Source: an uncultured Bacilli bacterium (lineage in GTDB: Bacteria > Bacillota_I > Bacilli_A > RF39 > UBA660). From it: a stretch of DNA of 64,000 bases. The stretch lies in NCBI GenBank assembly GCA_934086315.1, contig CAKOHZ010000001.1, positions 310,001 through 374,000 on the forward strand, read 5' to 3'. The notes under the pieces were generated by a model. That model did not search any database. It was not told where the DNA came from and saw only the letters and a program-made list of their open reading frames with translations. Positions within the stretch are counted from its first letter, which is position 1. Each line of letters begins with the position of its first letter. A program made the translations under genes and the position numbers. Positions 51,062 through 60,032 of the stretch are shown piece by piece.

Positions 51062-52464
51062 TTCATTCCAAATGTTTTAAATAATAAAGCACCAACTATA
51101 AATCCAATACAAATAGTAATTAGAACTACATAAATTAACATATATTTATTAGCAAAGGCAGCACTTCCATACTTATATCCTGGATATCTTAGTAATGGAC
51201 CAGATTGTTCTTCAATCATTTTACTTTCTTCTTCTTGAAGTTCATCTTGAAATTCTTGTCCTTCTTTTGTTTGCTTTATTTCATCAGGTGTACCTCTTCT
51301 AAGAGCTCTTAATTCTTCAACAGTAAGTTCTTCATTATTAACAAATTTCATGCATAGCTTCTCATATTCTTCAGGAGTTAAAACTTTTTCATCATCTTTT
51401 TCTTCTTCTTGAGGTTTATTAGCTTTTCCATCTTCTTGCACTTTTGATTCAGGGTCATCGCCAACTATGGTAGATTCAACACGACCATTATCATCATTAG
51501 TAACTACAATATCATTAGTTTCCTCAATAACATGTATTTTTTGATCACTACTATGAGTTATAACATCATCTTGACTATCTAATCTAAATTGTTCTTTACC
51601 ATGAATATAGTTTAACATATTAACTTCTTCATTATTCAAGCTTTCTGTTTTAATATCTTCTTTAACATTTAAATCTGTTTCAGGAATATAAGAGGTTAAT
51701 TCTTTGAAAAATGCTTCAGCATCTAATTTATCTCCAGGTTGAAGTTCTTGCATAGTACGTCTATATATTTCTGAAACATGTTTAGAATCATTACTTTCTA
51801 CTAAATGAGTTTCGTCATTTTTATCGACATACTTGATATATTGAACACCATCTAAATATACTATTTGTACTCTGCCTTCCTCATCGATTTTTCCCCCATT
51901 ACCATTCAAAGGAGTAGCTTCTTGAGGTTTTAAAATAGCTTCAGCATTTTCTAAACTTTTTAAATAATCTTCAACAGCAGCATTATCACATTTAGTAACT
52001 AATTCTTCAAGTTTTGCATCATCAAGTAATTTTATTGCATCTTCAGTAAATACTTTTTCATCAAGGCCATCACCAAGCTTATCATATAGTGCTTTAACTG
52101 CTTCAAGATTTTCTTTAAATTCAGGTTTTTCATCTAAATTAATATTTAATTTTTCAGCTATCTTTTGTGAATAATATTCAATTAAACCTTGATTTAAAAA
52201 TCCACCATATAATATTTCTTTATATTCACCATTAGGTAATGTTAATTCTTTAGTACAAGTCACATCTATAACACTGCCAGTTATTTTTCTAATGACATTA
52301 TTAACTACAACACGAGGACTTCCCTTAATTATTTCCTCATCTATAAACTCAGTATTATTTAATAACGTTACTTTATCACTTGGAAGCATTTTTCCATATA
52401 AATTCATAAGAATAAGTTTAATTTGTGCTTCTAATTCTTTAGCCATATCCAATGTAACTATCAT
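51058..52464 (-). CDS. hypothetical tail-anchored acidic protein
   Basis: A 468-residue protein with no family I recognise. The first 120 residues look folded (LEAQIKLILMNLYGKMLPSD, VVVNNVIRKITGS); then comes a long acidic, partly repetitive region (glutamate/aspartate runs at about 320-370), and finally one C-terminal membrane helix (about 440-462). This makes it a cytoplasmic protein held to the membrane by its tail. GGAGGT precedes the ATG. It is divergent from rplI. Confidence 0.6.
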   Translation of the reverse strand: MIVTLDMAKELEAQIKLILMNLYGKMLPSDKVTLLNNTEFIDEEIIKGSPRVVVNNVIRKITGSVIDVTCTKELTLPNGEYKEILYGGFLNQGLIEYYSQKIAEKLNINLDEKPEFKENLEAVKALYDKLGDGLDEKVFTEDAIKLLDDAKLEELVTKCDNAAVEDYLKSLENAEAILKPQEATPLNGNGGKIDEEGRVQIVYLDGVQYIKYVDKNDETHLVESNDSKHVSEIYRRTMQELQPGDKLDAEAFFKELTSYIPETDLNVKEDIKTESLNNEEVNMLNYIHGKEQFRLDSQDDVITHSSDQKIHVIEETNDIVVTNDDNGRVESTIVGDDPESKVQEDGKANKPQEEEKDDEKVLTPEEYEKLCMKFVNNEELTVEELRALRRGTPDEIKQTKEGQEFQDELQEEESKMIEEQSGPLLRYPGYKYGSAAFANKYMLIYVVLITICIGFIVGALLFKTFGMK

Positions 52465-52583
52465 ATGTTTACCTCCATTATTATACTAAAATAAGTATAT
52501 ACTATTTTAAGAGTTTTTACAACTTTTTTTTTGACAGTAGGTATGATATAATATTTATACATTAATTTGTATGGAGGTGACTT

Positions 52584-53021
52584 ATGAAAGTTATATTTAT
52601 AGAGGATGTTAAAAAGCAAGCAAAGAAAGATGAAATCAAAGAAGTAAAAGATGGATATGCTAAATTCTTAATTTCTAAAAAGTTAGCAGTACCATACACA
52701 TCAAAAAGTATGAATGTTCTTCAAGGTGAAATAGATGAAAGAAACGAAAAAGAACAAGAATTAATTAAAGAATGCAACGAAATTAAAAATAAACTTAAAG
52801 ATAAAAAAATAGAATTTAAAGTAAAAACAGGTGCAAACGACAAAGTATTTGGTACAATAACAACTAAACAAATTAGTGAAGAATTATCTAAGATGGGATA
52901 CAATATAGATAAGAAAAAAATAATAATAGATGGAGAAATAAATTCACTAGGAACTCATATAGTAACTATTAGTCTACACAAACAAGTAAGTTTTACAGTG
53001 AATGTAGTTTTAACTAAGTAG
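52584..53021 (+). CDS. rplI: 50S ribosomal protein L9
   Basis: Binds 23S rRNA at the base of the L1 stalk. 145 residues: the N-terminal L9 domain (MKVIFIEDVKKQAKKDEIKE, VKDGYAKFLISKKLA), the long connecting helix, and the C-terminal domain. GGAGGTGA precedes the ATG; a TTGACA and TATAAT lie upstream (52530-52560), but their spacing to each other is short. The rplI-dnaB order is common in Bacillota. Confidence 0.96.
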   Translation: MKVIFIEDVKKQAKKDEIKEVKDGYAKFLISKKLAVPYTSKSMNVLQGEIDERNEKEQELIKECNEIKNKLKDKKIEFKVKTGANDKVFGTITTKQISEELSKMGYNIDKKKIIIDGEINSLGTHIVTISLHKQVSFTVNVVLTK

Positions 53022-53030
53022 GAGTTATAT

Positions 53031-54374
53031 ATGGCAAGACAAGAACCTCAAAATAAAGATGCAGAAATATCAGTTCTTGGTTGTGGATTCTTAGAAAAAT
53101 CAGCATTAGACAGAATACTTGATGAAGTTACTGAAGAAATGTTTTATTATGAAGAAAATAGAATAATATTCAAAACTATGAAAGAACTTCATATAAATAA
53201 TATACCAGTAGATGTTCAAACAGTATGTAATGAATTAGATAAATCAAAATCATTATCTAAAGTTGGTGGAGTAGAGTACATTGCTAAGATTATAGATTCA
53301 GTACCTTCTACAGCAAACTTAGGATACTATATAAAAATTATATTTGAAAAAAGTGTACTTCGTAATTTAATCGAAAAAAGTACTAAAATACAAGAAGAAT
53401 GCTATGATGAAAAAGATTCAGTCGTAGATATAGTAGAAAATGCTGAAAGGAATATTCTTAGTGTTTACAATGATAAACTAGGACGTGATATCCAAAAAAT
53501 ACAAGATGTACTTCCAGAGGTACAAAAAAATCTAGAAGCTCTAGCTGATTCAGGCGAAGAATATACTGGTCTTAGAACAGGATATTATGACTTTGACGCG
53601 ATGACAAGAGGTCTTCAAAAGAAACAAGTTATAATTATAGCCGGTCGTCCAGGTTGCGGTAAAAGTGCTTTTTCACTAAATGTTGGACTTAATGCAGCAA
53701 TACATGATAAAAAAAGTGTAGCATTATTCTCACTAGAAATGGGTGTAGATGAAATTGCAAAAAGAATGTTCGGAGTAGTTGGTAGAATTGATGGAGATGT
53801 TTTAAAAACAGGTAAACTTAAAAATACTGACTGGAAAAAATGGAACGAAGCAATGAGTGAACTATCTGACACTAAATTTTATGTAGATGATTCAGGTGGT
53901 CTAACAGTAAGTGAAATAAGAAGAAAATGTAGAAAACTAAAAAATTCAGATGATGGTTTAGATTTAATAATTATAGATTACTTACAATTACTTTCTTCAT
54001 CAAGCAAATATGCTGGACAAAGAGTTCAAGAAGTAAGTGAAATAAGTCGTGATATAAAGAAACTAGCAATGGAATTAGATATTCCAGTTATAGCACTAGC
54101 CCAACTATCAAGAAGCGTTGAGCAAAGAAAAGGCGGTGACAATAAACCTAAATTATCAGATTTAAGAGAATCTGGTTCTATAGAACAAGATGCCGATATC
54201 GTACTTTTCCTTCATAGCGATGAATATGGAAAATATGATGGCAATGTAAATAGAAAAATAGAATTATTAGTTGCAAAACATAGAGCAGGTTCAACCGGAA
54301 CAGTAAACTTATTATTCAAGATGAACACAGGTAAATTTGATAATTATTCAAATAAGGAAGATGGAAATGAATAA
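53031..54374 (+). CDS. dnaB: replicative DNA helicase DnaB (DnaC of Bacillus)
   Basis: Hexameric helicase of the replication fork, 447 residues. It has an N-terminal domain starting PQNKDAEISVLGCGF, Walker A GRPGCGKS (about 205-212), the SLEMGVDEI motif, Walker B LIIIDYLQLL, ALAQLSRSVEQR and SDLRESGSIEQDAD, then a KHRAGSTGTV arginine-finger region. It lies nine bases after rplI and overlaps the M23 peptidase start by eight. Confidence 0.97.
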   Translation: MARQEPQNKDAEISVLGCGFLEKSALDRILDEVTEEMFYYEENRIIFKTMKELHINNIPVDVQTVCNELDKSKSLSKVGGVEYIAKIIDSVPSTANLGYYIKIIFEKSVLRNLIEKSTKIQEECYDEKDSVVDIVENAERNILSVYNDKLGRDIQKIQDVLPEVQKNLEALADSGEEYTGLRTGYYDFDAMTRGLQKKQVIIIAGRPGCGKSAFSLNVGLNAAIHDKKSVALFSLEMGVDEIAKRMFGVVGRIDGDVLKTGKLKNTDWKKWNEAMSELSDTKFYVDDSGGLTVSEIRRKCRKLKNSDDGLDLIIIDYLQLLSSSSKYAGQRVQEVSEISRDIKKLAMELDIPVIALAQLSRSVEQRKGGDNKPKLSDLRESGSIEQDADIVLFLHSDEYGKYDGNVNRKIELLVAKHRAGSTGTVNLLFKMNTGKFDNYSNKEDGNE

Positions 54375-55824
54375 AAAAGAATTAACAACTGCAAATATAT
54401 TATTTGGTATATTCGCAATATCAATAGTTCTTTATATGTGTTTAACATTTGAACCAATAGAAAGAACTGTTAATAGTTACTATCAAGTATCTTTAGGTGG
54501 CGAAAGAATAGGTCTTATAAAATCAAAAGATGAACTTTATGACCTAATAGATAAAGAACAAACAGAATTAAAAGAAAAATATAAAGTTAATAAAGTATAT
54601 CCACCATCAGGATTAGAAGTACAAAGTGTTAAAACATATAAAAACAATGTACTAACGTCAAAAGAAGTATACAATGAAATAAAAGACTTAGATCCATTCA
54701 CAATCGAAGGATACGAAGTAACTGTAACTTTAGAAGATAATACTAATAAAAAATTCTATTGCTTAAATAAAGAAGATTTAGACAAAGCTGTAGAAAATAC
54801 TATAACAGCATTCTTAGATAAAAAGGATTATCAAAACTATTTAGATGGTAAAGAAAAAGATACTGATGAAGAAGGAACTGAAGTAACAGATGTATACTTT
54901 GGTGATGATGTTACTATAAAGAAAACACTTATATCAACAGAAAATGAAATAATGACAAATGCTGATGATTTAAGTATGTATTTCTTATTTGGTACAACAA
55001 ATTTAACACATAAATATGCTGTACAAGAAAGTGATACAATAGAAACAATTGCTGAAAAGAATAAACTTGGAGTACAAGATTTCTTAATAGCAAATCCTGA
55101 TATAGCAGGAGAAAATGCACTTTTAGCAGTAGGACAAGAAGTAATCGTAGCTACTATCGATCCAGTTGCTAAAATAATGGTTGATTCATTTGAAACAGAA
55201 ACTCAAACAATAAAATATGATACTAAAGTAGTACTTGATAAATCATTAGATGCATCAACAAAATACGTTAAACAAAAAGGCGTAAATGGTCTTAGTAAAG
55301 TTGTATTTGCTACTCAAGAACGTAATGGTATCATCATGAAATCTGAAATGGTTTCAGAAGAAATAATCAATGAAGCAGTAGAAGAAATAGTAGTAATAGG
55401 TGCAAAAAATGTATCTTACTATGGAAATACAACATACTGGGCATGGCCAACAACACAACCATTTAGATTCTCATCTATGTATGGTTACCGAAGAGATCCA
55501 GTAACAGGTGAAGCAGGAGCAATGCATAGAGGAGTAGATATAGTAGGTACTAAATCAGATAATATATTCGCAATACAAAGTGGTACAGTAGTTGCTTCAG
55601 GATGGAGTGGCTCAATGGGTAACCATGTTGATATAGACCATGGAAATGGATATACTTCTATATACATGCATTTAGCTTCAAGAAAGGTAGACAAAGGAGA
55701 AAAAGTTGATAAAGGCCAATTAATAGGTATAATGGGTTCAACTGGTAAATCAACTGGTAAACACCTTCACTTAGCTATTAAAAAGAATGGTCAATACATG
55801 AATCCAATGTTAATATATAAATAA
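54367..55824 (+). CDS. M23 peptidoglycan endopeptidase with LysM and G5 domains
   Basis: About 485 residues. An N-terminal membrane helix is followed by an outside region, a LysM-like domain (KYAVQESDTIETIAEKNKLG, DFLIANPDI), a G5-like domain (about 270-345) and a C-terminal M23 peptidase with HRGVD and HLHLA zinc motifs and MGNHVDIDHGNGY. It cuts cell wall cross-links. The ATG at 54367 follows AAGGAAG and overlaps the end of dnaB. It takes the place between dnaB and rlmH where other Bacillota have longer gene sets. Confidence 0.92.
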   Translation: MNKKELTTANILFGIFAISIVLYMCLTFEPIERTVNSYYQVSLGGERIGLIKSKDELYDLIDKEQTELKEKYKVNKVYPPSGLEVQSVKTYKNNVLTSKEVYNEIKDLDPFTIEGYEVTVTLEDNTNKKFYCLNKEDLDKAVENTITAFLDKKDYQNYLDGKEKDTDEEGTEVTDVYFGDDVTIKKTLISTENEIMTNADDLSMYFLFGTTNLTHKYAVQESDTIETIAEKNKLGVQDFLIANPDIAGENALLAVGQEVIVATIDPVAKIMVDSFETETQTIKYDTKVVLDKSLDASTKYVKQKGVNGLSKVVFATQERNGIIMKSEMVSEEIINEAVEEIVVIGAKNVSYYGNTTYWAWPTTQPFRFSSMYGYRRDPVTGEAGAMHRGVDIVGTKSDNIFAIQSGTVVASGWSGSMGNHVDIDHGNGYTSIYMHLASRKVDKGEKVDKGQLIGIMGSTGKSTGKHLHLAIKKNGQYMNPMLIYK

Positions 55825-56261
55825 TGATAAGAATATTATGCGTAGGTAAAATAAAAGAAAGATACCTAAATGATTTAATACAAGATTATAAAACTAGAAT
55901 AACTAAATATCATAAAATAGAAATTATAGAACTTAAAGATACTAATATTAATAATGAATCAAATGCAATATTAGGGTCTATTAATGATAAAGACTTTAAT
56001 ATATGCATGGATATAAATGGAAAAGAATATACTTCAGTAGAATTATCAAACATAATAGATAATGCTTTCACAAACGGTTATGGAACAATAACATTCATAA
56101 TAGGTGGAAGTGATGGAATAAATGAAAATGTTAAGAAAAAGTGTGATTTAAGATTATCTTTTTCAAAATTAACATTTCCTCATGGATTATTTAGAGGTAT
56201 ATTATTAGAACAAATATATAGAAGTTTTAAAATATTAAATAATGAAAGTTATCATAAATAG
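55824..56261 (+). CDS. rlmH: 23S rRNA (pseudouridine1915-N3)-methyltransferase RlmH
   Basis: A SPOUT-fold methyltransferase acting on helix 69 of 23S rRNA. 145 residues, slightly short of the usual 155-160. It starts IRILCVGKIKERYL, has FIIGGSDGI (the SAM-binding knot) and ends with the family tail LSFSKLTFPHGLFRGILLEQ, IYRSFKI and YHK. It overlaps the M23 gene by one base. A terminator overlaps the stop. Confidence 0.96.
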   Translation: MIRILCVGKIKERYLNDLIQDYKTRITKYHKIEIIELKDTNINNESNAILGSINDKDFNICMDINGKEYTSVELSNIIDNAFTNGYGTITFIIGGSDGINENVKKKCDLRLSFSKLTFPHGLFRGILLEQIYRSFKILNNESYHK

Positions 56262-56275
56262 TGATAACTTTTTAA
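56245..56275 (+). terminator. rlmH terminator overlapping the stop
   Basis: Stem AAAGTTATCA / TGATAACTTT with loop TAAATAG, which contains the stop codon. Confidence 0.8.
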
Positions 56276-56284
56276 ATACATAAA

Positions 56285-56290
56285 TATAAT
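56285..56290 (+). promoter_or_regulatory. -10 box giving a leaderless transcript
   Basis: TATAAT ends four bases before the ATG at 56295. Transcription would start at about the first codon, and no ribosome binding site is present. Confidence 0.45.
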
Positions 56291-56294
56291 TAGT

Positions 56295-57485
56295 ATGTGG
56301 ACTTTACTAATTGTATTTTTATTTTGTTTATCATTTATTTTAAGTATAAAATTAAAATTTAAAAATTATAAAATTAACCTAAAAGAGATACTTACAAAAG
56401 ATAAAACATCTTTATTTTTAACACTGGGTACAAAGATTGGAGTAGGTTCTTTAATAGGAACAACATCTTCAATAATTATAGGTGGCTTTTCATCTGTTAT
56501 ATGGATGATACTTTTTTCATTTCTTGCGACTTCAATTATTTATGTTGAAAGCTACTTTGGAAATAAATATAAAAAAGAGAATAAAAATAATTATGTAGGA
56601 GGACCATACTTCATACTTAGATATGGACTTAATAAAAAAATACTTTCACTTATAGCATTAATACTTTTAATAGTTATATACTCATTTTTATTTCAAATGA
56701 TTCAAATGAATTCTATAGGCTATTTACTAGAACTACTTAATATAAAGAATATAATAATTATTATAATCTCAATCTTGGTACTAATAATAACATTTAGTCT
56801 TTCGATAGATGAAGTATTATCATCTTTAAATAAAATAGTACCAATAATGTGTATACTTTTTTTAGTAGTAAGTATATATGGAATAATAAAGAATTTTAAC
56901 TTGATAAATATTAATATATTTTTAAAAGATATAACAAATTCTAAATCAATATTAACTGGTTTAATAATTGGTATAAAAAGAAGTATATTTATGAATGAAT
57001 TATTAATAGGTACTACTAGTACAGGAAGTGCTAGTGATAAAAATGATTTGAAAACATCAATAAACTATCAAATACTTAGTGTGTATTTTATAGGAATATT
57101 TATAACAATTATTATTACACTTTTATTACTAATTTATATGAGTACTAATGATATAATAAATAACTATAATTTACTTCTTACTGGAGTATATACACAAATA
57201 CTAGGTAAATACGGACTTTACTTTTTATTAACACTTTACATATTATTTGGTTTTACAACTATACTTAGTGGTTACTACATAGGAAAAAACAATATAGAGT
57301 ATTTGACTAATAACAAGAAAATACTAAGCATATTCAAGATTATATTCATATCATTCGCAGTAAGTGGAATATTATTTAAAAGTAATTTTTTATGGAATCT
57401 CGTAGATAATTTAATTTTCATAATGATAATAATCAATAGTTATAGTATAATAAGGTTAATAAAATGTAAAAAGGAGAAGATATGA
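56295..57485 (+). CDS. AGCS-family (alanine/glycine:cation symporter-like) transporter
   Basis: A 396-residue membrane protein with about 10-11 hydrophobic segments. The segment LGTKIGVGSLIGTTSSIIIGG, SVIWMILFSFLATSIIYVES and YVGGPYFILRYGL parallels the conserved core of sodium:alanine symporters. It is shorter than typical AGCS members (about 450-480) and its N-terminal part is reduced, so transport specificity may differ. It seems to be translated from a leaderless mRNA. Its end overlaps the lipoprotein gene by 4 bases. Confidence 0.72.
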   Translation: MWTLLIVFLFCLSFILSIKLKFKNYKINLKEILTKDKTSLFLTLGTKIGVGSLIGTTSSIIIGGFSSVIWMILFSFLATSIIYVESYFGNKYKKENKNNYVGGPYFILRYGLNKKILSLIALILLIVIYSFLFQMIQMNSIGYLLELLNIKNIIIIIISILVLIITFSLSIDEVLSSLNKIVPIMCILFLVVSIYGIIKNFNLININIFLKDITNSKSILTGLIIGIKRSIFMNELLIGTTSTGSASDKNDLKTSINYQILSVYFIGIFITIIITLLLLIYMSTNDIINNYNLLLTGVYTQILGKYGLYFLLTLYILFGFTTILSGYYIGKNNIEYLTNNKKILSIFKIIFISFAVSGILFKSNFLWNLVDNLIFIMIIINSYSIIRLIKCKKEKI

Positions 57486-57925
57486 AAAAAATAATTGGAG
57501 CTTTATTAATTGGCTTAGCACTTATATTTTGCTTAACTGGATGCAATAATACAGAAAAACTTATAGGAGAAGAATCAACTGTAAAAGTAGAAAATGATGA
57601 AGTATCATTAAAATTAAAAGAAGAAACTTTAACAAAAACTGGAGCAACTTTCGTACTTGAAAATAATATGAAAACAGCTATAGATTATACACCAGCTTAT
57701 GAAATTGAAATGAAAAAAGATGATGTATGGTACAAACTAAATGTTGTAAATGAATTCGCAGATGAAATATATGAAGTTGATCCAAAATCAACAGATCAAA
57801 TAATTATTGATTGGAAACAAAGTTATTCTAAATTATCAAAAGGTGAATATAGAGTAGTTAAAGAAATATCTGTACCCGAGACACTTGAACTATTCTATGT
57901 AGTGGGAGAATTTACAATTAAATAA
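57482..57925 (+). CDS. lipoprotein with Ig-like domain
   Basis: A 147-residue protein: signal peptide with lipobox FCLTGC (cysteine about 21), then one immunoglobulin-like beta domain (SLKLKEETLTKTGATFVLEN, ending PETLELFYVVGEFTIK). Such Ig-like lipoproteins are common in Bacillota and have no assigned role. AAGGAG lies in the last codons of the transporter gene, so translation is coupled. Confidence 0.78.
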   Translation: MKKIIGALLIGLALIFCLTGCNNTEKLIGEESTVKVENDEVSLKLKEETLTKTGATFVLENNMKTAIDYTPAYEIEMKKDDVWYKLNVVNEFADEIYEVDPKSTDQIIIDWKQSYSKLSKGEYRVVKEISVPETLELFYVVGEFTIK

Positions 57926-57946
57926 CATTTGCAAGGAGTTAAAATA

Positions 57947-58324
57947 ATGAAGAAGTATTGGATATTTTATATAGTAGTGGCACTTTTAACAATAACAATG
58001 ATCGTAACTAAAGGTTTTCCATCTAACATGCTAATGTATTCATATGATGAAGTAGAACAAGGTATAGTAGATGGATTTCAAGGTGATGTTAGTTTATCAC
58101 AAATAAATATAATTTATGTATCATTCTTTACTTTATTAACAATAGTTATAACAATAAGTAAAAAGAATAAACTAAAATTAAAATGGTTATTTATGTGTAT
58201 AATTATTGGACTTATGTTCTTGGTACGTTTAGGAATAGATTCATATTCTGGAGGTATAGCCGGTATTTTAGGAGATCAAGGTATATACTTATGGAATATA
58301 TGGAAATATATAAGTAATTTTTAG
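57947..58324 (+). CDS. hypothetical membrane protein
   Basis: About 125 residues with three hydrophobic segments (IFYIVVALLTITMIV; IIYVSFFTLLTIVIT; WLFMCIIIGLMFLVRLGI). No family recognised. The ATG at 57947 has AAGGAG at good distance. It lies between the lipoprotein gene and ung, probably in the same transcript. Confidence 0.68.
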   Translation: MKKYWIFYIVVALLTITMIVTKGFPSNMLMYSYDEVEQGIVDGFQGDVSLSQINIIYVSFFTLLTIVITISKKNKLKLKWLFMCIIIGLMFLVRLGIDSYSGGIAGILGDQGIYLWNIWKYISNF

Positions 58325-58332
58325 GAGTAATT

Positions 58333-59004
58333 ATGATAGGCAATGATTGGGATATAGTATTAAAAAGTGTATGGGAAAGTCCTGGATTCCATAAATTTAT
58401 GAATAAAGTAAAAGAAGAGTACAAGAATTATACTTGTTATCCAGCATATGAAAATATATTTAATGCATTAAAAAGTACACCATATAGCAAAGTCAAAATA
58501 GTTATTTTAGGACAAGATCCATACCATGGAGAAGGTGAAGCTCATGGCCTTTCATTTAGTGTACAAGAAGGTATAAAACTACCACCAAGTCTTCAAAATA
58601 TTTATAAAGAATTATATGATGACTTAGGAATTAAAAATGGCCCAAGTGGAGACCTAACACCATGGACTAAAGAAGGAGTACTTTTACTAAACAGTGTATT
58701 AACTGTTAGAAAAGATATGCCAGCATCACATAAAGATCTAGGTTGGCAACTTTTAACAGACCATATAATCAAACTAATAAATCTAAAAAAAGAACCAGTA
58801 GTATTCATACTATGGGGAAATTTCGCAAGAAGTAAAAAAGTATTTATAACAAATCCTAAACACTTAGTAATAGAAAGTACTCATCCAAGCCCATTCTCAG
58901 CAAGAAATGGATTCTTTGGAAGTAAACCATTTTCTAAAGCAAACAACTTCTTAAAAAAGAACAATATAAAAGAAGTGAATTTCACACTTCCAAATCATTA
59001 TTAA
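58333..59004 (+). CDS. ung: uracil-DNA glycosylase
   Basis: Removes uracil from DNA in base-excision repair. 223 residues with the water-activating loop GQDPYH (about 60-65), GLSFSV, the ILWGNFARSKK segment and HPSPFSARNGFFG (leucine-loop region). It lies eight bases after the previous gene. The 3' end overlaps the convergent gene by 23 bases. Confidence 0.97.
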   Translation: MIGNDWDIVLKSVWESPGFHKFMNKVKEEYKNYTCYPAYENIFNALKSTPYSKVKIVILGQDPYHGEGEAHGLSFSVQEGIKLPPSLQNIYKELYDDLGIKNGPSGDLTPWTKEGVLLLNSVLTVRKDMPASHKDLGWQLLTDHIIKLINLKKEPVVFILWGNFARSKKVFITNPKHLVIESTHPSPFSARNGFFGSKPFSKANNFLKKNNIKEVNFTLPNHY

Positions 59005-59548
59005 AACTATCGTCTATTTCTTTACCTTCAAGTAAAGTTTTAATCTTATAACCTTTTAATTTAGCTACTAGATTAAAAGGTATTTTTTTAATTAAATTAT
59101 TATATTCTAAAGTATATTTATTATAAAAAGTTCTAAGAGATATTATATGTAATTCATTATCCTCATAATCATCAATATTATGATTAAACTCCTTAACATC
59201 TTTAGTTTCTTTAGTTTTTTTATTGTCTTCACGAATCTCTAATATTTCACTATAACATTTATCAAAAACACTTTCATCTTTAAAGTTAACTAAATCATCT
59301 ACTTCTATATTATTCACTTCATCAAAAGTATTGCTTTCAATCTTTAATTTCTTAGTGACATAATTAATCATCTTAACTAATAATTCTTTTTTATTCTTCA
59401 TCTTTTCTAACATATCATTTTCAGCATTATTAAGCATCTTATATAAATTATCTATTCTTTCTTTAAAGAACTTTAAAAGAATATTTATAAGTAAAAATAA
59501 AACTATTAAAATTACTAATACCAAAGCTATTATATTTAGAGTTTTCAT
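58982..59548 (-). CDS. hypothetical membrane-anchored helical protein
   Basis: A 188-residue protein with one N-terminal membrane segment (LNIIALVLVILIVLFLLINI) and a long charged helical part that may form coiled coils (FFKERIDNLYKMLNNAENDM). Not recognised. The 3' end overlaps ung by 23 bases, so the two cannot both terminate independently in this stretch. It is 50 bases downstream of the gerQ-like gene, possibly co-transcribed. Confidence 0.6.
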   Translation of the reverse strand: MKTLNIIALVLVILIVLFLLINILLKFFKERIDNLYKMLNNAENDMLEKMKNKKELLVKMINYVTKKLKIESNTFDEVNNIEVDDLVNFKDESVFDKCYSEILEIREDNKKTKETKDVKEFNHNIDDYEDNELHIISLRTFYNKYTLEYNNLIKKIPFNLVAKLKGYKIKTLLEGKEIDDSFNNDLEV

Positions 59549-59598
59549 GTAATCACATCCTATAAGATATTATATCAAATATTGATACTTTTTTAAAG

Positions 59599-59937
59599 TT
59601 ATTTAGCGTAAGTTATTTCTTCATCAAACTCAACAAAATCTAAATATATCATAAGTATTAAATAGTTTTTACCATTATCTTTATCATTTATTACTAAGTT
59701 ATCACGACCAGCATGTTCTATATAACCTGTAAAAACTCTATCTCTCCATTCAACGGAGTCCGAAAAAGATGCATGCACTCTAACTTTTTTACCAATATTA
59801 TTTCTAAGAATATTTTCTATATAACTTTGTTCACTAGTAAGAGCATAATCATCACTTGGTTTCTTTTCATAGTATTCATTATTCTCACGTTCTATATCAT
59901 TTATAAATACTGGGCTTTGATAATAACTTCCATTCAC
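59599..59937 (-). CDS. gerQ: GerQ-like spore coat protein
   Basis: A 112-residue protein. The core EQSYIENILRNNIGKKVRVH, then VEWRDRVFTGYIEHAGRDN and KNYLILMIYLDFVEFDEEI agree with GerQ, the coat protein that Bacillus crosslinks by transglutaminase and that is needed for cortex lysis at germination. The usual glutamine/proline-rich N-terminus is short here. Translation starts at GTG with AAGGAAG upstream. Supports a spore-forming lineage. Confidence 0.8.
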   Translation of the reverse strand: MNGSYYQSPVFINDIERENNEYYEKKPSDDYALTSEQSYIENILRNNIGKKVRVHASFSDSVEWRDRVFTGYIEHAGRDNLVINDKDNGKNYLILMIYLDFVEFDEEITYAK

Positions 59938-60032
59938 TCAAATCACTTCCTTTATAAGTATTAAATGACAAAAATAGTAAGTTTGTGATAAATTATTGTG
60001 TAAATTATAGTATAATTAACTTGGAGGTAAAC

